Positions 47,722 through 57,925 of a stretch of 64,000 nucleotides of DNA are shown here, piece after piece. Numbering within the stretch: the stretch's first letter is position 1; each line of letters starts with the position of its first letter. Location: NCBI RefSeq assembly GCF_030411955.1, contig NZ_JASNRA010000013.1, positions 62,001-126,000 on the forward strand, in the 5' to 3' direction. The position numbers were made by a program, and so were the translations under genes. Origin of the DNA: Massilia sp. YIM B02443 (GTDB lineage: Bacteria > Pseudomonadota > Gammaproteobacteria > Burkholderiales > Burkholderiaceae_D). The notes under the pieces are model-generated. The model saw only the letters and a list, made by a program, of their open reading frames with translations. It had not been told where the DNA came from and did not search any database.

Positions 47722-49035
47722 TTATTGTTTCGCTTTGTAGTTGCGCACGGCGTTCAGGCTGTCCGCCAGCGTCGGTATCTCGATCGTCAGGTTATTCGCC
47801 TGCACCTGGCGCAGCGCGGCCTGGGCCGACTGGGTGACGCGGGCGCGCGTATCGAAATACTTGTTCAGCGTGGCCTGGGCGGTGGCGATGTCGTCGCGGA
47901 AGGTCGCTTCGTTGCGCGACAACAGCGCCAGGCGCGCGTTCAGCAGGCGCAGCTTCAGGTTCTCGCGCACGAAGAACGATTCGGCCGGCGACAGCATCAG
48001 CGCTTCCGGCTTCTCGACGCTGCGCACCCGGATCAGCTGGCGCACGTCGTCCCACATCTCCTGGCTCCACAGGCGCCAGGTCTGCAGCATGCGCTGGCCC
48101 ACGCCCAGCGGCGCAGCTTCGGCGGCGGCAGCAGTGCCGGCCTTGGCGGCGGCCTTGTTCTCATGTTGACGGGTGCTGCGCACCGGCGCCACCGGCAGCA
48201 GCGGCGTCTCGTCGGCCAGCATCGGCAGCGCATCGACCTGGCCGATCACGTTGTCCAGCCGCAGCGCGACGCCGGCCAGGTCCACCGCCGGCAGGCCCTT
48301 GAGCTTCTCGATGTCGGCCGCGATCGCGCGCCGGATCGACAGGAATTGCGGCGTGTCCGAACGCGACACCGCGCGGTCGGCGTTCTGCAGCGCGATCAGC
48401 GCGCCCTGCACGTTGCCGGCCAGTTGCAGCTGCTGGCTGGCGGTCGACAGCACCTGCTCGATCTCCGACAGCGCCCACTCGTCGCGGTTCTGCGACAGGT
48501 CCTTGTACAGCTGTTCGAGCGCCAGCTGCTGGCTCTGGGCCTCGCTCTGGCGGCTTTCCAGCACCCCGACCTTGATCTGCAGTTCCTTGGACTGGTCGGC
48601 CACGTCGCGCGCCAGCGCCGCCGTCTCGGCGTTCACCGCGTTCCCCTTCTGCAGCGAGCGCGCCATGTCCTGGCGCAGCGAATTGATGCGGTTGTGCGAG
48701 GAGAAGGTCTGCAGCGCCAGCAGCACCGCGAGCGCGATCACCGCCATCGGCAGCGGACGCGCCAGGCGGTCGAGCAGGCCGGCGCGGCCCGGACCACCCA
48801 TGCGCGGCGCGGCCACCGCCGGCGGCGGGCCGCCCGGGGGCAGGCCACCGGCCGCGCCGCCACTCGATGATCCGGCCGCGGCGCCGCCGGACGATGGCGC
48901 CGACGCGCCTGCGGACGATGCGCCGGCGGTGCCGCTGGCGCCCGGCGGCACGACAACCGCCTCCGGCTTGTGGAGACTCGGCGCCCCGGCGCCCGGCAAC
49001 TGCGGTTGGTCTGGATTGTTCGGCAATTCGTTCAT
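47722..49035 (-). CDS. hemX: HemX, uroporphyrinogen-III C-methyltransferase-like protein
   Basis: A 437-residue HemX-type protein. The first 80 residues are a proline/glycine/serine-rich cytoplasmic tail, then one membrane segment (LPMAVIALAVLLALQTF), then a long coiled-coil/helical periplasmic domain (QKGNAVNAETAALARDVADQ). Sequence is typical of HemX, which is named after the methyltransferase but lacks its fold. The ATG shares one base with the hemD stop (TAATG), so translation is coupled. Confidence 0.92.
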   Translation of the reverse strand: MNELPNNPDQPQLPGAGAPSLHKPEAVVVPPGASGTAGASSAGASAPSSGGAAAGSSSGGAAGGLPPGGPPPAVAAPRMGGPGRAGLLDRLARPLPMAVIALAVLLALQTFSSHNRINSLRQDMARSLQKGNAVNAETAALARDVADQSKELQIKVGVLESRQSEAQSQQLALEQLYKDLSQNRDEWALSEIEQVLSTASQQLQLAGNVQGALIALQNADRAVSRSDTPQFLSIRRAIAADIEKLKGLPAVDLAGVALRLDNVIGQVDALPMLADETPLLPVAPVRSTRQHENKAAAKAGTAAAAEAAPLGVGQRMLQTWRLWSQEMWDDVRQLIRVRSVEKPEALMLSPAESFFVRENLKLRLLNARLALLSRNEATFRDDIATAQATLNKYFDTRARVTQSAQAALRQVQANNLTIEIPTLADSLNAVRNYKAKQ

Positions 49036-49817
49036 TATTGTGATTGTAACGCTGCTAATAGGCGTGCATCGCCCGATCCGGTCTCGGTCACACGGGTGAA
49101 CCCCAGCGCATGCGCGGTGGCGGCGATGCGCGCATGCGGCACGATCAGGCGCTGCGCACGCAGCGCGGCCAGGCCGCCGGCCGGGTCGAATTCGGCGGCC
49201 AGCGCGGCCAGGCCGCGCAGGGCTTCCGAGCTCGTGATTATCCAGTCGTTTGGCTGCGCCAGCAAGGCGCGCAAGCGTGCGCGCAACGCCTCGTCCAGCA
49301 GCGGCACGCTGCGCCGGTAGGCGGCCACCGCTTCGACCCTCGCGCCAGCCGCGCGCAAGGCATCGGCCAGCAGTTCGCGCCCGCCGTCGCCGCGCACGAT
49401 CAGCACGCGCCGTCCGGCCAGCGACGCCAGGTCGAGGCTCGCCAGCAGGTGTTCCGAATCGCTGTGCGCGCTATCGGCCGGGCTGAAGATCGTGTAGTCC
49501 GGGCTGGCCACGCCATGGCGCGCCAGCGCCGCGCGGCTGCCCTCGCCCACGATCGCGACCGGCACGCCGGCCGGCCATGCTGGCAGCTGCGCGAACGCGG
49601 CGTCGATCGCATTCGGCGACACGAACGCCACCAGCGCCGCCGGATCGTCCGGCGTATTCAACGAAGCCAGTGCCGCGCGCAGCGGCGCCGGATCCTCGAC
49701 CGGCGCGATCTGCAACAGCGGCAGCAGCACCGCCGTGCGCCCCAGCGCCGCTACCCCCTGCGCCAGCGCGCCGGCCTGCTGGCGCGGACGCGTGATGACG
49801 ACCGCCGGCCCGCTCAT
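49035..49817 (-). CDS. hemD: uroporphyrinogen-III synthase
   Basis: Closes and inverts the tetrapyrrole to uroporphyrinogen III. The 260 residues start SGPAVVITRPRQQAGALAQG, the family opening. VAFVSPNAIDAAFAQL and WIITSSEALRGLAALA mark the two domains. ATG 49817 is chosen because GGAGCTGGAGCGC precedes it; ATG 49868, which overlaps hemC, is also possible. Substrate-binding residues are poorly conserved in this family, so motif evidence is modest, but gene order settles it. Confidence 0.95.
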   Translation of the reverse strand: MSGPAVVITRPRQQAGALAQGVAALGRTAVLLPLLQIAPVEDPAPLRAALASLNTPDDPAALVAFVSPNAIDAAFAQLPAWPAGVPVAIVGEGSRAALARHGVASPDYTIFSPADSAHSDSEHLLASLDLASLAGRRVLIVRGDGGRELLADALRAAGARVEAVAAYRRSVPLLDEALRARLRALLAQPNDWIITSSEALRGLAALAAEFDPAGGLAALRAQRLIVPHARIAATAHALGFTRVTETGSGDARLLAALQSQ

Positions 49818-49857
49818 GCGCTCCAGCTCCGGTTCATGCATCGCGCCCGCACGCAGC

Positions 49858-50898
49858 TCAGGCGTCATCCTGCGCGGCTTCCTGGCGGCAGGCCGCCAGG
49901 ATCGCGTTGGCGTCCTGCTGCGCCAGCAGCTCGGACACCTGTTCGCCCAGGTATTCCGGCTGCGCCGCCGTGCCCGAGACTTCGGCATGCGCGCTGCGCA
50001 GCCCGTCCGGGGTGGCGACCATCGCGCGCAGCCGCATCTGGCCGTCTTCCACGGTGGCGAAGGCCGCCAGCGGGATCTGGCAGCTGCCGCCGAAGATGCG
50101 CGACACCTTGCGCTCGGCCGTGACGGCGCTGGCGGTGTCGGCGTGGTTCAGCGGCGCCAGCACGGCGCGCATGTCGACGCCGTCGCTGCGCGCGCCGCTC
50201 AGGATTTCGATCGCCATCGCGCCCTGGCCGGCCGCCGGCAGGCTCATTTCCGGCGCCAGCACGGCGCGGATGCGGCTCTCCAGCCCCAGGCGCTTGAGGC
50301 CTGCCGCCGCCAGGATGATGGCCGCGTAGTCGCCGCGATCGAGCTTGCCCAGGCGCGTATCCAGGTTGCCGCGCAGCGGCTGGATCACCAGGTGCGGGTA
50401 ACGCGCCGCGATCAGGGCCTGGCGGCGCAGGCTGCTGGTGCCGACCACGGCGCCCGCCGGCAGCTCGTCCAGGCCGGCGTAGTCGTTCGAGACGAAGGCG
50501 TCGCGCGGGTCTTCGCGCTCGAGCACCGCGGCCAGCTCGAACCCCTCGGGCAGCTCCATCGGCACGTCCTTGAGCGAGTGCACCGCCAGGTCGGCGCGGC
50601 CCTCTGCCATCGCCACCTCGAGCTCCTTCACGAACAGGCCCTTGCCGCCGACCTTGGAGAGGGTACGGTCGAGAATCTGGTCGCCGCGTGTTGTCATTCC
50701 GAGAATTTCGACGCTACATTCTGGATATAATGCCGCGAGCCGGTCGCGCACGTGCTGCGCCTGCCACATGGCCAGGCGGCTCTCGCGCGATGCGATGATC
50801 AGTTTTAGCGGCGCCAGTTTGGCCGGTGCCGGAGCAGAAGCCTGCCCGGCAGCTTGTTCGGTAGCTGTTTCAGTAACGTTTAACACGGATTCTTTCAC
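49858..50898 (-). CDS. hemC: porphobilinogen deaminase (hydroxymethylbilane synthase)
   Basis: Joins four porphobilinogens. 346 residues, with a 30-residue Ala/Pro N-terminal extension before [20 protein letters not shown]. The dipyrromethane cofactor binds to Cys273 in [24 protein letters not shown] and [12 protein letters not shown] are the other catalytic loops. The gene diverges from ppc by 125 bases and leads hemCDXY. Confidence 0.97.
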   Translation of the reverse strand: MKESVLNVTETATEQAAGQASAPAPAKLAPLKLIIASRESRLAMWQAQHVRDRLAALYPECSVEILGMTTRGDQILDRTLSKVGGKGLFVKELEVAMAEGRADLAVHSLKDVPMELPEGFELAAVLEREDPRDAFVSNDYAGLDELPAGAVVGTSSLRRQALIAARYPHLVIQPLRGNLDTRLGKLDRGDYAAIILAAAGLKRLGLESRIRAVLAPEMSLPAAGQGAMAIEILSGARSDGVDMRAVLAPLNHADTASAVTAERKVSRIFGGSCQIPLAAFATVEDGQMRLRAMVATPDGLRSAHAEVSGTAAQPEYLGEQVSELLAQQDANAILAACRQEAAQDDA

Positions 50899-51023
50899 TG
50901 TCGTCGGGCCGATCCGGACGATGCCAGTTTCGGCCCCTGCATAAGATCATAAATTTTAGCATGGGGGCACCTTGCAGATCGTGGCCACCCGCCATCGCAC
51001 TTACCCTTTAACTTGTGGTCGAT

Positions 51024-53843
51024 ATGAACAATCCAGCTGTAGCCTCAGAAGTTAGCACCGGCGCCGACAAGGACGCGCCGCTCAAAGAAGACATCCGCCT
51101 GCTCGGCCGCCTGCTCGGCGACGTGCTGCGCGACCAGGAAGGCGAAGCGGTGTTCGACATCGTCGAGACCATCCGCCAGACCGCCGTGCGCTTCCGCCGC
51201 GAAGACGACCCGCAGGCCGGCAAGGAACTGACCGACCTGCTGCACGCGCTCACGCGCGACCAGACCATCTCGGTGGTGCGCGCCTTTTCGTATTTCTCGC
51301 ACCTGGCCAACATCGCCGAAGACCAGCACCACAACCGCCGCCGCCGCGCCCACCTGCTGGCCGGCTCCGCCGCGCGCCCCGGCAGCATCGGCCACGCGCT
51401 CGGCCAGCTGAAACAGGCCGGCGTCGGCCAGGACACGGTCGAGGAATTCTTCCGCGACGCCCTGATCTCGCCGGTGCTCACCGCCCACCCGACCGAAGTG
51501 CAAAGGAAGAGCATCCTCGACGCCGAGCACGACATCGCGCGCCTGCTGGCCGAGCGCGACCTGCCGCAGACGGCCAAGGAACGCCAGCGCAACGAGGCCC
51601 TGCTGCACGCGCGCATCGCCACGCTGTGGCAGACCCGCATGCTGCGCTACTCCAAGCTCACCGTGGCCGACGAAATCGACAACGCCCTGTCCTACTACCG
51701 CATCACCTTCCTGCGTGAAATGCCGGCGCTGTACGACGACATCGAGGCCGAGATCGCCGACCACTACGGCGCCGCGCCGGAACCAACCTCGCACGCCTCC
51801 TACCTGCAGATGGGCAGCTGGATCGGCGGCGATCGCGACGGCAACCCGAACGTCAACGCCGACACCATGCGCCACGCGCTGACGCGCCAGTCGACCACCA
51901 TCCTCGACTTTTATCTCGACGAAGTGCATGCCCTCGGCGCCGAGCTGTCGGCGTCGACCCTGCTGATCGAAGTCAGCCCCGCGCTCGAGACCCTGGCCGC
52001 CAGCTCGCCCGACAATTCGCCGCACCGCAGCGACGAGCCGTACCGGCGCGCCCTGATCGGCATCTATGCGCGCCTGGCCGCCACCGCGCGCGAACTGGGC
52101 GTGGGCCACATCCTGCGCCGCGAAGTCGGCCACGCCGCGCCCTACCTCGATCCGGAACTGTTCGCGGCCGACCTCGAAGTGCTGGCCGACTCGCTGCGCC
52201 AGAACCACGGCGCCGTATTGATCCAGCCGCGCCTGGCCGGCCTGCTGCGCGCCGCGCGCATTTTCGGCTTCCACCTGGCCTCGCTCGACATGCGCCAGAG
52301 TTCGGACATCCACGAGCGCGTACTGGCCGAGCTGTTCGCACGCGCCGGGGTGGAACAGGATTACGCAGCGCTGCCGGAAGAAGACAAACGCGCCCTGCTG
52401 CTCAAGGAACTCGCCCAGCCACGCCCCCTGTTCTCGCCCTACGAGACCTATGGCGAGGAGACCAATTCCGAGCTCGCCATTCTGCGCACTGCGCGCGAGA
52501 TCCGCCTGCGCTACGGCCCGCGCGCGATCCGCAACTACATCATCTCGCACACCGAGACCGTGTCCGACCTGCTCGAAGTGCTGCTGCTGCAAAAGGAAAC
52601 GGGCCTGATGCGCGTGAGCTCGGGCGCCAACGATGTCATGGTGATCCCGCTGTTCGAAACCATTCCCGACCTGCAGCGCGCAGCCGGCATCATGGACGAG
52701 TGGATGGCGATCCCGCTGGTCGCCAGCGTGATCGAGAAACAGGGCCGCCTGCAGGAAGTCATGCTCGGCTACTCCGACTCGAACAAGGACGGCGGCTTCC
52801 TGACCTCGAACTGGGAGCTGTACCAGGCCGAGTTGAAACTGGTCGAAGTGTTCAAGGGACGGCAGGTCAAGCTGCGCCTGTTCCACGGCCGCGGCGGCAC
52901 GGTCGGCCGCGGCGGCGGTCCGAGCTACGACGCGATCCGCGCCCAGCCGCCCGGCACCGTCAACGGCCAGATCCGCCTGACCGAACAAGGCGAGATCATC
53001 GCCTCCAAATTCTCGAACGCCGAGATCGGGCGCCGCAACCTGGAACTGCTGGTGTCTGCGACGCTGGAAGCGAGCCTCACGCCGCCGTCCGGCAATGGCG
53101 GACACGCGCAGCAGCTGGCGCGCTTCGAGACAATCATGGCCGAGCTGTCGAACCGGGCTTACAAAGCCTATCGCGACCTGGTGTACGAAACGCCGGGCTT
53201 CACCGACTACTTCTTCGCCGCCACGCCGATCGCCGAGATCGCGGAACTGAACCTGGGTTCACGCCCGGCCTCGCGCAAGTCGACCCGCCGTATCGAAGAC
53301 CTGCGCGCGATTCCGTGGGGCTTCTCGTGGGGCCAGTGCCGCCTGCTGCTGCCGGGCTGGTACGGGTTTGCGTCGAGCGTCAAAGGCTGGCTGGAAGAAG
53401 ACCGCGAAGCAAGCGGAGAAGCGCGCCTGGAAGAACTGCGCACGATGTTCAAGGAGTGGCCGTTCTTCGCCACGCTGCTGTCGAACATGGACATGGTGCT
53501 GGCCAAGACCGACCTGGCGATCGCATCGCGCTATGCGGGACTGGTGGCGGATGAAGAGCTGCGCGAGCGGATCTTCCGCCGCATCGTGGACGAGCATGGC
53601 GAGACGATTCGCTGCCTGGAAGCGATTACCGGGGCCAGCGAACGGCTGGCCGGCAATCCGCTGCTGGCGCGCTCGATTCAGAACCGGTTCGCGTATCTCG
53701 ATCCGTTGAATCACTTGCAGGTCGAACTGATTCACCGCCGCCGCGCTTTGACGGGCGACCCGGAGAAGGCCGATCCACGCGTGCATCGCGGGATTCATTT
53801 GTCGATCAATGGAGTGGCGGCGGGTCTGCGCAACACCGGCTGA
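51024..53843 (+). CDS. ppc: phosphoenolpyruvate carboxylase
   Basis: Replenishes oxaloacetate from PEP and bicarbonate. 939 residues, normal. The catalytic histidine is His155 in SPVLTAHPTEVQRKS, then SWIGGDRDGNPNVNADT, GYSDSNKDGGFLTSNWE, and the PEP/Mg site FHGRGGTVGRGGGPSYDAIR. ATG 51024 is taken; GTG 51015, three codons earlier, is an alternative, and no strong ribosome site distinguishes them. It diverges from hemC, an order common in betaproteobacteria. Confidence 0.98.
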   Translation: MNNPAVASEVSTGADKDAPLKEDIRLLGRLLGDVLRDQEGEAVFDIVETIRQTAVRFRREDDPQAGKELTDLLHALTRDQTISVVRAFSYFSHLANIAEDQHHNRRRRAHLLAGSAARPGSIGHALGQLKQAGVGQDTVEEFFRDALISPVLTAHPTEVQRKSILDAEHDIARLLAERDLPQTAKERQRNEALLHARIATLWQTRMLRYSKLTVADEIDNALSYYRITFLREMPALYDDIEAEIADHYGAAPEPTSHASYLQMGSWIGGDRDGNPNVNADTMRHALTRQSTTILDFYLDEVHALGAELSASTLLIEVSPALETLAASSPDNSPHRSDEPYRRALIGIYARLAATARELGVGHILRREVGHAAPYLDPELFAADLEVLADSLRQNHGAVLIQPRLAGLLRAARIFGFHLASLDMRQSSDIHERVLAELFARAGVEQDYAALPEEDKRALLLKELAQPRPLFSPYETYGEETNSELAILRTAREIRLRYGPRAIRNYIISHTETVSDLLEVLLLQKETGLMRVSSGANDVMVIPLFETIPDLQRAAGIMDEWMAIPLVASVIEKQGRLQEVMLGYSDSNKDGGFLTSNWELYQAELKLVEVFKGRQVKLRLFHGRGGTVGRGGGPSYDAIRAQPPGTVNGQIRLTEQGEIIASKFSNAEIGRRNLELLVSATLEASLTPPSGNGGHAQQLARFETIMAELSNRAYKAYRDLVYETPGFTDYFFAATPIAEIAELNLGSRPASRKSTRRIEDLRAIPWGFSWGQCRLLLPGWYGFASSVKGWLEEDREASGEARLEELRTMFKEWPFFATLLSNMDMVLAKTDLAIASRYAGLVADEELRERIFRRIVDEHGETIRCLEAITGASERLAGNPLLARSIQNRFAYLDPLNHLQVELIHRRRALTGDPEKADPRVHRGIHLSINGVAAGLRNTG

Positions 53844-53851
53844 TCGCCGTC

Positions 53852-53963
53852 GTAGGGTTGGCGGCTCCGCCGCCGACGCGTCGATCGTTACCGGCTCCGA
53901 TCTCGCGCCGGATGATCTCGCTGCTATCTATCACCGCGTCGGCGGCATAGCCGCCAACCCTAC
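53852..53963. repeat. composite inverted repeat element, copy 2
   Basis: A 112-base element from GTAGGGTTGGCGGC (53852) to GCCGCCAACCCTAC (53963). Its inside has GCCGGATGATCT and CTATCACCGCGTCGGCGG, which match the element at 18389-18513 on the other strand. It lies right after ppc and before the shared terminator. Confidence 0.8.
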
Positions 53964-54000
53964 AAAAAAACCGCCCGGCTTGCACCGGGCGGCTTTTTTT
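53964..54000. terminator. bidirectional terminator between ppc and rpoD
   Basis: CCGCCCGG (53971-53978) pairs with CCGGGCGG (53985-53992), with AAAAAAA on the left and TTTTTTT on the right. It ends both convergent genes. Confidence 0.93.
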
Positions 54001-54020
54001 ACACCCACACCACCAGCGTG

Positions 54021-56774
54021 TTACTGGTTGTGCAGGAAGGTCTTCAGCTTGTCCGAGCGCGACGGCTGACGCAGCTTGCTCATCGCCTTCGCTTCGATCT
54101 GGCGAATGCGCTCGCGCGTCACGTCGAACTGCTTGCCCACTTCTTCCAGCGTGTGGTCGTTCGACATCTCGACGCCGTAGCGCATGCGCAGCACCTTGGC
54201 TTCGCGCGGGGTCAAGGAGTCCAGCACTTCCTTGATCACGTTGCGCATCGAGGCGTGCAGCGCGGCGTCCAGCGGCGCCAGGGTCGCGTTGTCTTCGATG
54301 AAGTCGCCCAGCTGCGAATCGCCGTCCTCGCCCATCGGGGTTTCCATCGAAATCGGTTCTTTCGCGATCTTCATGATCTCGCGGACCTTATTCTCTGGCA
54401 TTTCCATCTTGGCGGCCAGGGTCGGCAGGTCCGGTTCGGAACCGGTTTCCTGCATGATCTGGCGCGAGATGCGGTTCATCTTGTTGATGGTCTCGATCAT
54501 GTGCACCGGCACGCGGATGGTACGGGCCATGTCCGCGATCGAGCGCGTGATCGCCTGGCGGATCCACCAGGTCGCATACGTCGAGAATTTATAACCGCGA
54601 CGGTATTCGAACTTGTCGACCGCCTTCAGCAGGCCGATATTGCCTTCCTGGATCAGGTCCAGGAATTGCAGGCCGCGGTTGATGTACTTCTTCGCGATCG
54701 AGATCACCAGACGCAGGTTGGCGACGGTCATTTCACGCTTGGCCTGGCGCGCACGCTTCTCGCCCGCCGCCATCTGCTTGTTGATCTTGCGCAGGTCGGC
54801 CAGCGGCAGCGCCACGCGTGCCTGCAGGTCGATCATGCGCTGCTGCAATTCCTTGATCGCCGGCAGGTTACGGCTCAGCACCGCGCTGTACGGATACGCG
54901 CAGTCGACTTCGCGGTCACCCCATGCCAGATCGGTCTCGTTGCCCGGGAACACCTTGATGAAGTGAGCGCGCGGCATGCCGCAGCGGTTCACGCAGATGT
55001 CCAGCACGGCGCGCTCGATCGAACGCACTTCGTCCATCTGGCCACGCAGGGTGTCGCACAGCTTCTCGACCACTTTCGCGGTGAAGCGGATGCCCAGCAG
55101 CTCGTACGAGATGATCTCTTGCGCTTCGTTGTAGTTGTCCGAACCATAGCCTTCGGTCTTGAAGGCCTGGCCCATGCGGTCGAACTGCTTCTCGATCAGG
55201 GCAAACTTTTCCAGGGCGCTCTTGCGCAGCTGCGCCAGCTGCTCGGCCGAATAGCCGGCCGCGGCGCCGCCGGCGTTGCCGCCTTCTTCCTCTTCTTCCT
55301 CGATCTCTTCTTCTTCCTCTTCCTCGTCGTCCGAGGAAGCGGCGGCCGCGGCGGCCACGCTGGCGGCCGGCGGCGTGGTGTCGCTCTGGTCGACGAAACC
55401 GTCCACCACGTCGTCGATCTTCAGCTCGTCGCTGGCGATCTTGTGCGACAGCGCGATGATTTCCGAGATCGTGGTCGGGCAAGCCGAGATTGCCTGCACC
55501 ATGTCCTTCAGGCCCTGCTCGATGCGCTTGGCGATCTCGATCTCGCCTTCGCGCGTCAGCAGCGACACCGCGCCCATTTCACGCATGTACATGCGCACCG
55601 GGTCGGTGGTGCGGCCGAAGTCCGAGTCGACCGTCGACAGCGCGGTGGCGGCAGCGGCTTCCACTTCGTCTTCGCTGGTCGGGGTCACGGCCTGGTCCGA
55701 TAGCAGCATCATTTCCGCTTCCGGGGCGCGCTCGTAGACCGCGATGCCCATGTCGTTGAAGGTCGCGATGATGCCTTCGATCGCTTCCGGATCGATGATG
55801 TTTTCCGGCAGGTGGTCGTTGATCTCGGCGTGGGTCAGGTAGCCGCGCTCCTTGCCCATGTTGATCAGGTTCCTCAGCTGCAGGCGGCGCTTTTCCAGTT
55901 CGGCGTCCGAGAAACCTTCCTCGCTCAGGGCGGCGATGCCCTTGGCCTTGCGCTCGCGCGCCTTCGAGGCCGCCTTCAGCTCGGCGCGCTCGACCGCGTT
56001 CAGCGCCGCGACTTCGTCATTCTCGGGAATGAATTCGCTTGGCTTGCGGCCACGGCGGCCCGGGACCTTGACCTGCGGCAGCAGATAGCCCGAGGTGTCG
56101 ATCGCGGCCAGCGCGGCGGCGTCGGTGGTCTTGCTGACGGCGCCGACGGCGCTGGCCGGCACGGCCGGCGCAGCGGCCTGGACGGCGTCGACGCGGCGCG
56201 CGGTGCGGGTGCGCACCACTTTCGGCGCCGGCTCGGCGGCGGCCGCGACAGCTGCCGCGGCGGCGGCGATCGGGGCCACGGCGATGGCTTCCGGCTCGGC
56301 GGCGGCAGGCGCGTCGGCTTCCAGCTTCAGGCCGGCCAGGCGGCCGCGCTTGCGCACGATCACCGGCGGCGCGGCAGCCGGCTTGGCCTGCTGCGGCATG
56401 TAGTCGTCGGCCGGATCGGCGTCGGCCATGGATTCGATCACGGCGGGCGCGGCCTCAGGAGCCGGCGCAGCGTCGGCCGCCGGCGCAGCCACTGCTGCGG
56501 GCACTCCCTCGACCACCGGCGCGGTGACTGGCTCCTGGGCAGCTGGCTCCTGGGCGACCGGTTCCGGCGTCACGGGCTGGCCGGCGGCCAGGATGGCGTC
56601 GGCCTGGGCCTTGAGGGTCGCCAGGCGCGAACGGGTCTTGACCACCGTCACCTTGGCCGCCGCTTCCGTCTCGAGGAAGTAGGAGGTCGCGGTTTTCGGC
56701 ACTGCCAGCGGCGCCGAAGTCTTGGCCGGCGCTTTTTTCGCTGTCAGTGTCAATGTCTTGGCGGTGTTCTTCAT
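54021..56774 (-). CDS. rpoD: RNA polymerase sigma factor RpoD (sigma-70), long N-terminus
   Basis: Housekeeping sigma factor. At 917 residues it is about 300 longer than E. coli RpoD (613). Region 1.1 begins only near residue 295 ([20 protein letters not shown]). Region 1.2 is [14 protein letters not shown], region 2.4 is [17 protein letters not shown], and region 4 is [20 protein letters not shown] very acidic run ([18 protein letters not shown]) lies near 490 in the non-conserved part. The first 290 residues are Ala/Pro rich with two related basic motifs, [15 protein letters not shown] and [15 protein letters not shown]. No dnaG is adjacent. Confidence 0.97.
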   Translation of the reverse strand: MKNTAKTLTLTAKKAPAKTSAPLAVPKTATSYFLETEAAAKVTVVKTRSRLATLKAQADAILAAGQPVTPEPVAQEPAAQEPVTAPVVEGVPAAVAAPAADAAPAPEAAPAVIESMADADPADDYMPQQAKPAAAPPVIVRKRGRLAGLKLEADAPAAAEPEAIAVAPIAAAAAAVAAAAEPAPKVVRTRTARRVDAVQAAAPAVPASAVGAVSKTTDAAALAAIDTSGYLLPQVKVPGRRGRKPSEFIPENDEVAALNAVERAELKAASKARERKAKGIAALSEEGFSDAELEKRRLQLRNLINMGKERGYLTHAEINDHLPENIIDPEAIEGIIATFNDMGIAVYERAPEAEMMLLSDQAVTPTSEDEVEAAAATALSTVDSDFGRTTDPVRMYMREMGAVSLLTREGEIEIAKRIEQGLKDMVQAISACPTTISEIIALSHKIASDELKIDDVVDGFVDQSDTTPPAASVAAAAAASSDDEEEEEEEIEEEEEEGGNAGGAAAGYSAEQLAQLRKSALEKFALIEKQFDRMGQAFKTEGYGSDNYNEAQEIISYELLGIRFTAKVVEKLCDTLRGQMDEVRSIERAVLDICVNRCGMPRAHFIKVFPGNETDLAWGDREVDCAYPYSAVLSRNLPAIKELQQRMIDLQARVALPLADLRKINKQMAAGEKRARQAKREMTVANLRLVISIAKKYINRGLQFLDLIQEGNIGLLKAVDKFEYRRGYKFSTYATWWIRQAITRSIADMARTIRVPVHMIETINKMNRISRQIMQETGSEPDLPTLAAKMEMPENKVREIMKIAKEPISMETPMGEDGDSQLGDFIEDNATLAPLDAALHASMRNVIKEVLDSLTPREAKVLRMRYGVEMSNDHTLEEVGKQFDVTRERIRQIEAKAMSKLRQPSRSDKLKTFLHNQ

Positions 56775-57004
56775 AACTTAAAAGTCTCCAGTCGAGGCGA
56801 GTTGCGGCGCCTGCGAAGTCAAATATCCAGCGGGACCCGCAGTAGCGGGACCGGCGAAAGGGGAACGGAAGTGGCCCTACCTAAGGGCGGACATGCTTAA
56901 CTTCAAGCACGACTTTTCCGGCAGGCCGCGCGAGGGTGCTGAAACTGAGCAGCTGGCGGCAGGAAAATAGTCGTGTTCAAAATCGTGCTGTACATGTCGG
57001 AACG

Positions 57005-57029
57005 AAAAAAAGCCCGTTGACACGGGCTT
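57005..57029 (-). terminator. minus-strand intrinsic terminator upstream of rpoD
   Basis: Read on the minus strand AAGCCCGT-GTCA-ACGGGCTT is followed by TTTTT. It lies upstream of rpoD in the same orientation, so it must end a transcript that begins between here and proQ. Confidence 0.85.
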
Positions 57030-57204
57030 GCTATCTATTTTTCGAGAAGAATAGAGGGAGGCGATATTATGCCCCATTGCAAGTTTTGGTGATAATTGCG
57101 ATATCCGATATCCGATATACACAATTCGCATATGGCAACCTGCCTGGGGCTCCCTCCTCCGCTTCCAGGAGGTCTGCGCCGGAGCAAGCCGACCGCAAGG
57201 CAAG
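57005..57204 (-). ncRNA. candidate small RNA gene upstream of rpoD
   Basis: A minus-strand TATGAT at 57216-57211 (weak -35 TTGAGC at 57241-57236, 19-base spacer) would give a transcript starting near 57204 and ending at the terminator, about 200 nt. The RNA contains CCTCC-TGGAAGC-GGAGG as a hairpin and GAGGGAG that can pair with CTCCCTC near its 3' part. No protein frame or tRNA fold was seen. The family was not recognised; a 6S-like RNA is one possibility to test. Confidence 0.35.
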
Positions 57205-57331
57205 GGGCGGATCATACACGATTTCGCAGGGGTCTGCTCAATCGCTGTACGAGCTTTACCAACATTTATAATTGGAACTTGTACAATGCGCGCCCGAGCG
57301 CCGTGCTATCCTTCGCTTTCCTGTTCTTACC

Positions 57332-57916
57332 ATGAAGTCAATGAATACCATTACCCCTGCAGAATCCGTCGATACCAACGCCACGCCCGAGGCGCAACAA
57401 GCCGCCGCGGCGCCGGCCACCGAAGCCACCCCGGCGCCGGACCAGGAATCGGCGACTGCAGTTCCTGAAGCGAAAGCAGCCGCAGCAAGCCGCGCTCCGG
57501 CCGCCAAGCCGGCCGGCGCCGGCCTGTCGCCGCGCGCCCTGCTCAAGCAGCTGCAGCAGGACTACCCGGCCTTCCGCGACTGCCTGCCGCTGTCGATCGG
57601 CATCGACAAGCAGCTGCTGGCCCGCATGCCGGGCCTGGACCGCAAGGTGATGCGCGCCGCCCTCGGCATCCACACCGGCTCGATGCGCTACCTGCGCGCC
57701 ATGGAAAAAGCCAAGGTGCGCTACGATCTCGACGGCACCCCGGGCGCCGAAGTGCCGGACACCCACCGCGCCCACGCCAAGGAACAGCTGCAGCAGCGCT
57801 TCAAGAAGGAAGCCGAGCGCAAGAAAGCCGAACGCGACGCGGCCGCCGCCGAAGAAGCGAACCGCCTGCGCCAGGAAAAACTGCAGGCGCTGGCCTCCAA
57901 GTTTTCCAAGAACTGA
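57332..57916 (+). CDS. ProQ/FinO-domain RNA chaperone
   Basis: A 194-residue RNA-binding protein. The N-terminal 60 residues are an Ala/Pro-rich low-complexity region. The FinO domain follows with LLKQLQQDYPAFRDCLPLSI, GIDKQLLARMPGLDRKVMRA and HTGSMRYLRAMEKAKVRYDL. The C-terminal tail is lysine/arginine rich and helical (KEQLQQRFKKEAERKKAERD). ATG 57332 or 57341 is the start; neither has a clear ribosome site. It is followed by an exonuclease gene, which suggests linked RNA metabolism. Confidence 0.92.
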   Translation: MKSMNTITPAESVDTNATPEAQQAAAAPATEATPAPDQESATAVPEAKAAAASRAPAAKPAGAGLSPRALLKQLQQDYPAFRDCLPLSIGIDKQLLARMPGLDRKVMRAALGIHTGSMRYLRAMEKAKVRYDLDGTPGAEVPDTHRAHAKEQLQQRFKKEAERKKAERDAAAAEEANRLRQEKLQALASKFSKN

Positions 57917-57925
57917 GCCTGCGCG

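Larger units (their letters stand above)
56775..57331. other. 557-bp gap between rpoD and proQ
   Basis: This gap holds the rpoD leader, a strong minus-strand terminator at 57005-57029, a possible small RNA gene upstream of it, three near-tandem copies of the heptamer GATATCC/GATATAC at 57101-57120, and the proQ promoter region with a TATAAT at 57267-57272. No protein frame with a ribosome site was found. Confidence 0.5.

Noticed and set aside
57101..57120. Three GATATCC-like heptamers as iterons or a CRISPR-like array
   Set aside because: Only three short units with no spacers, and no replication or cas genes near by.
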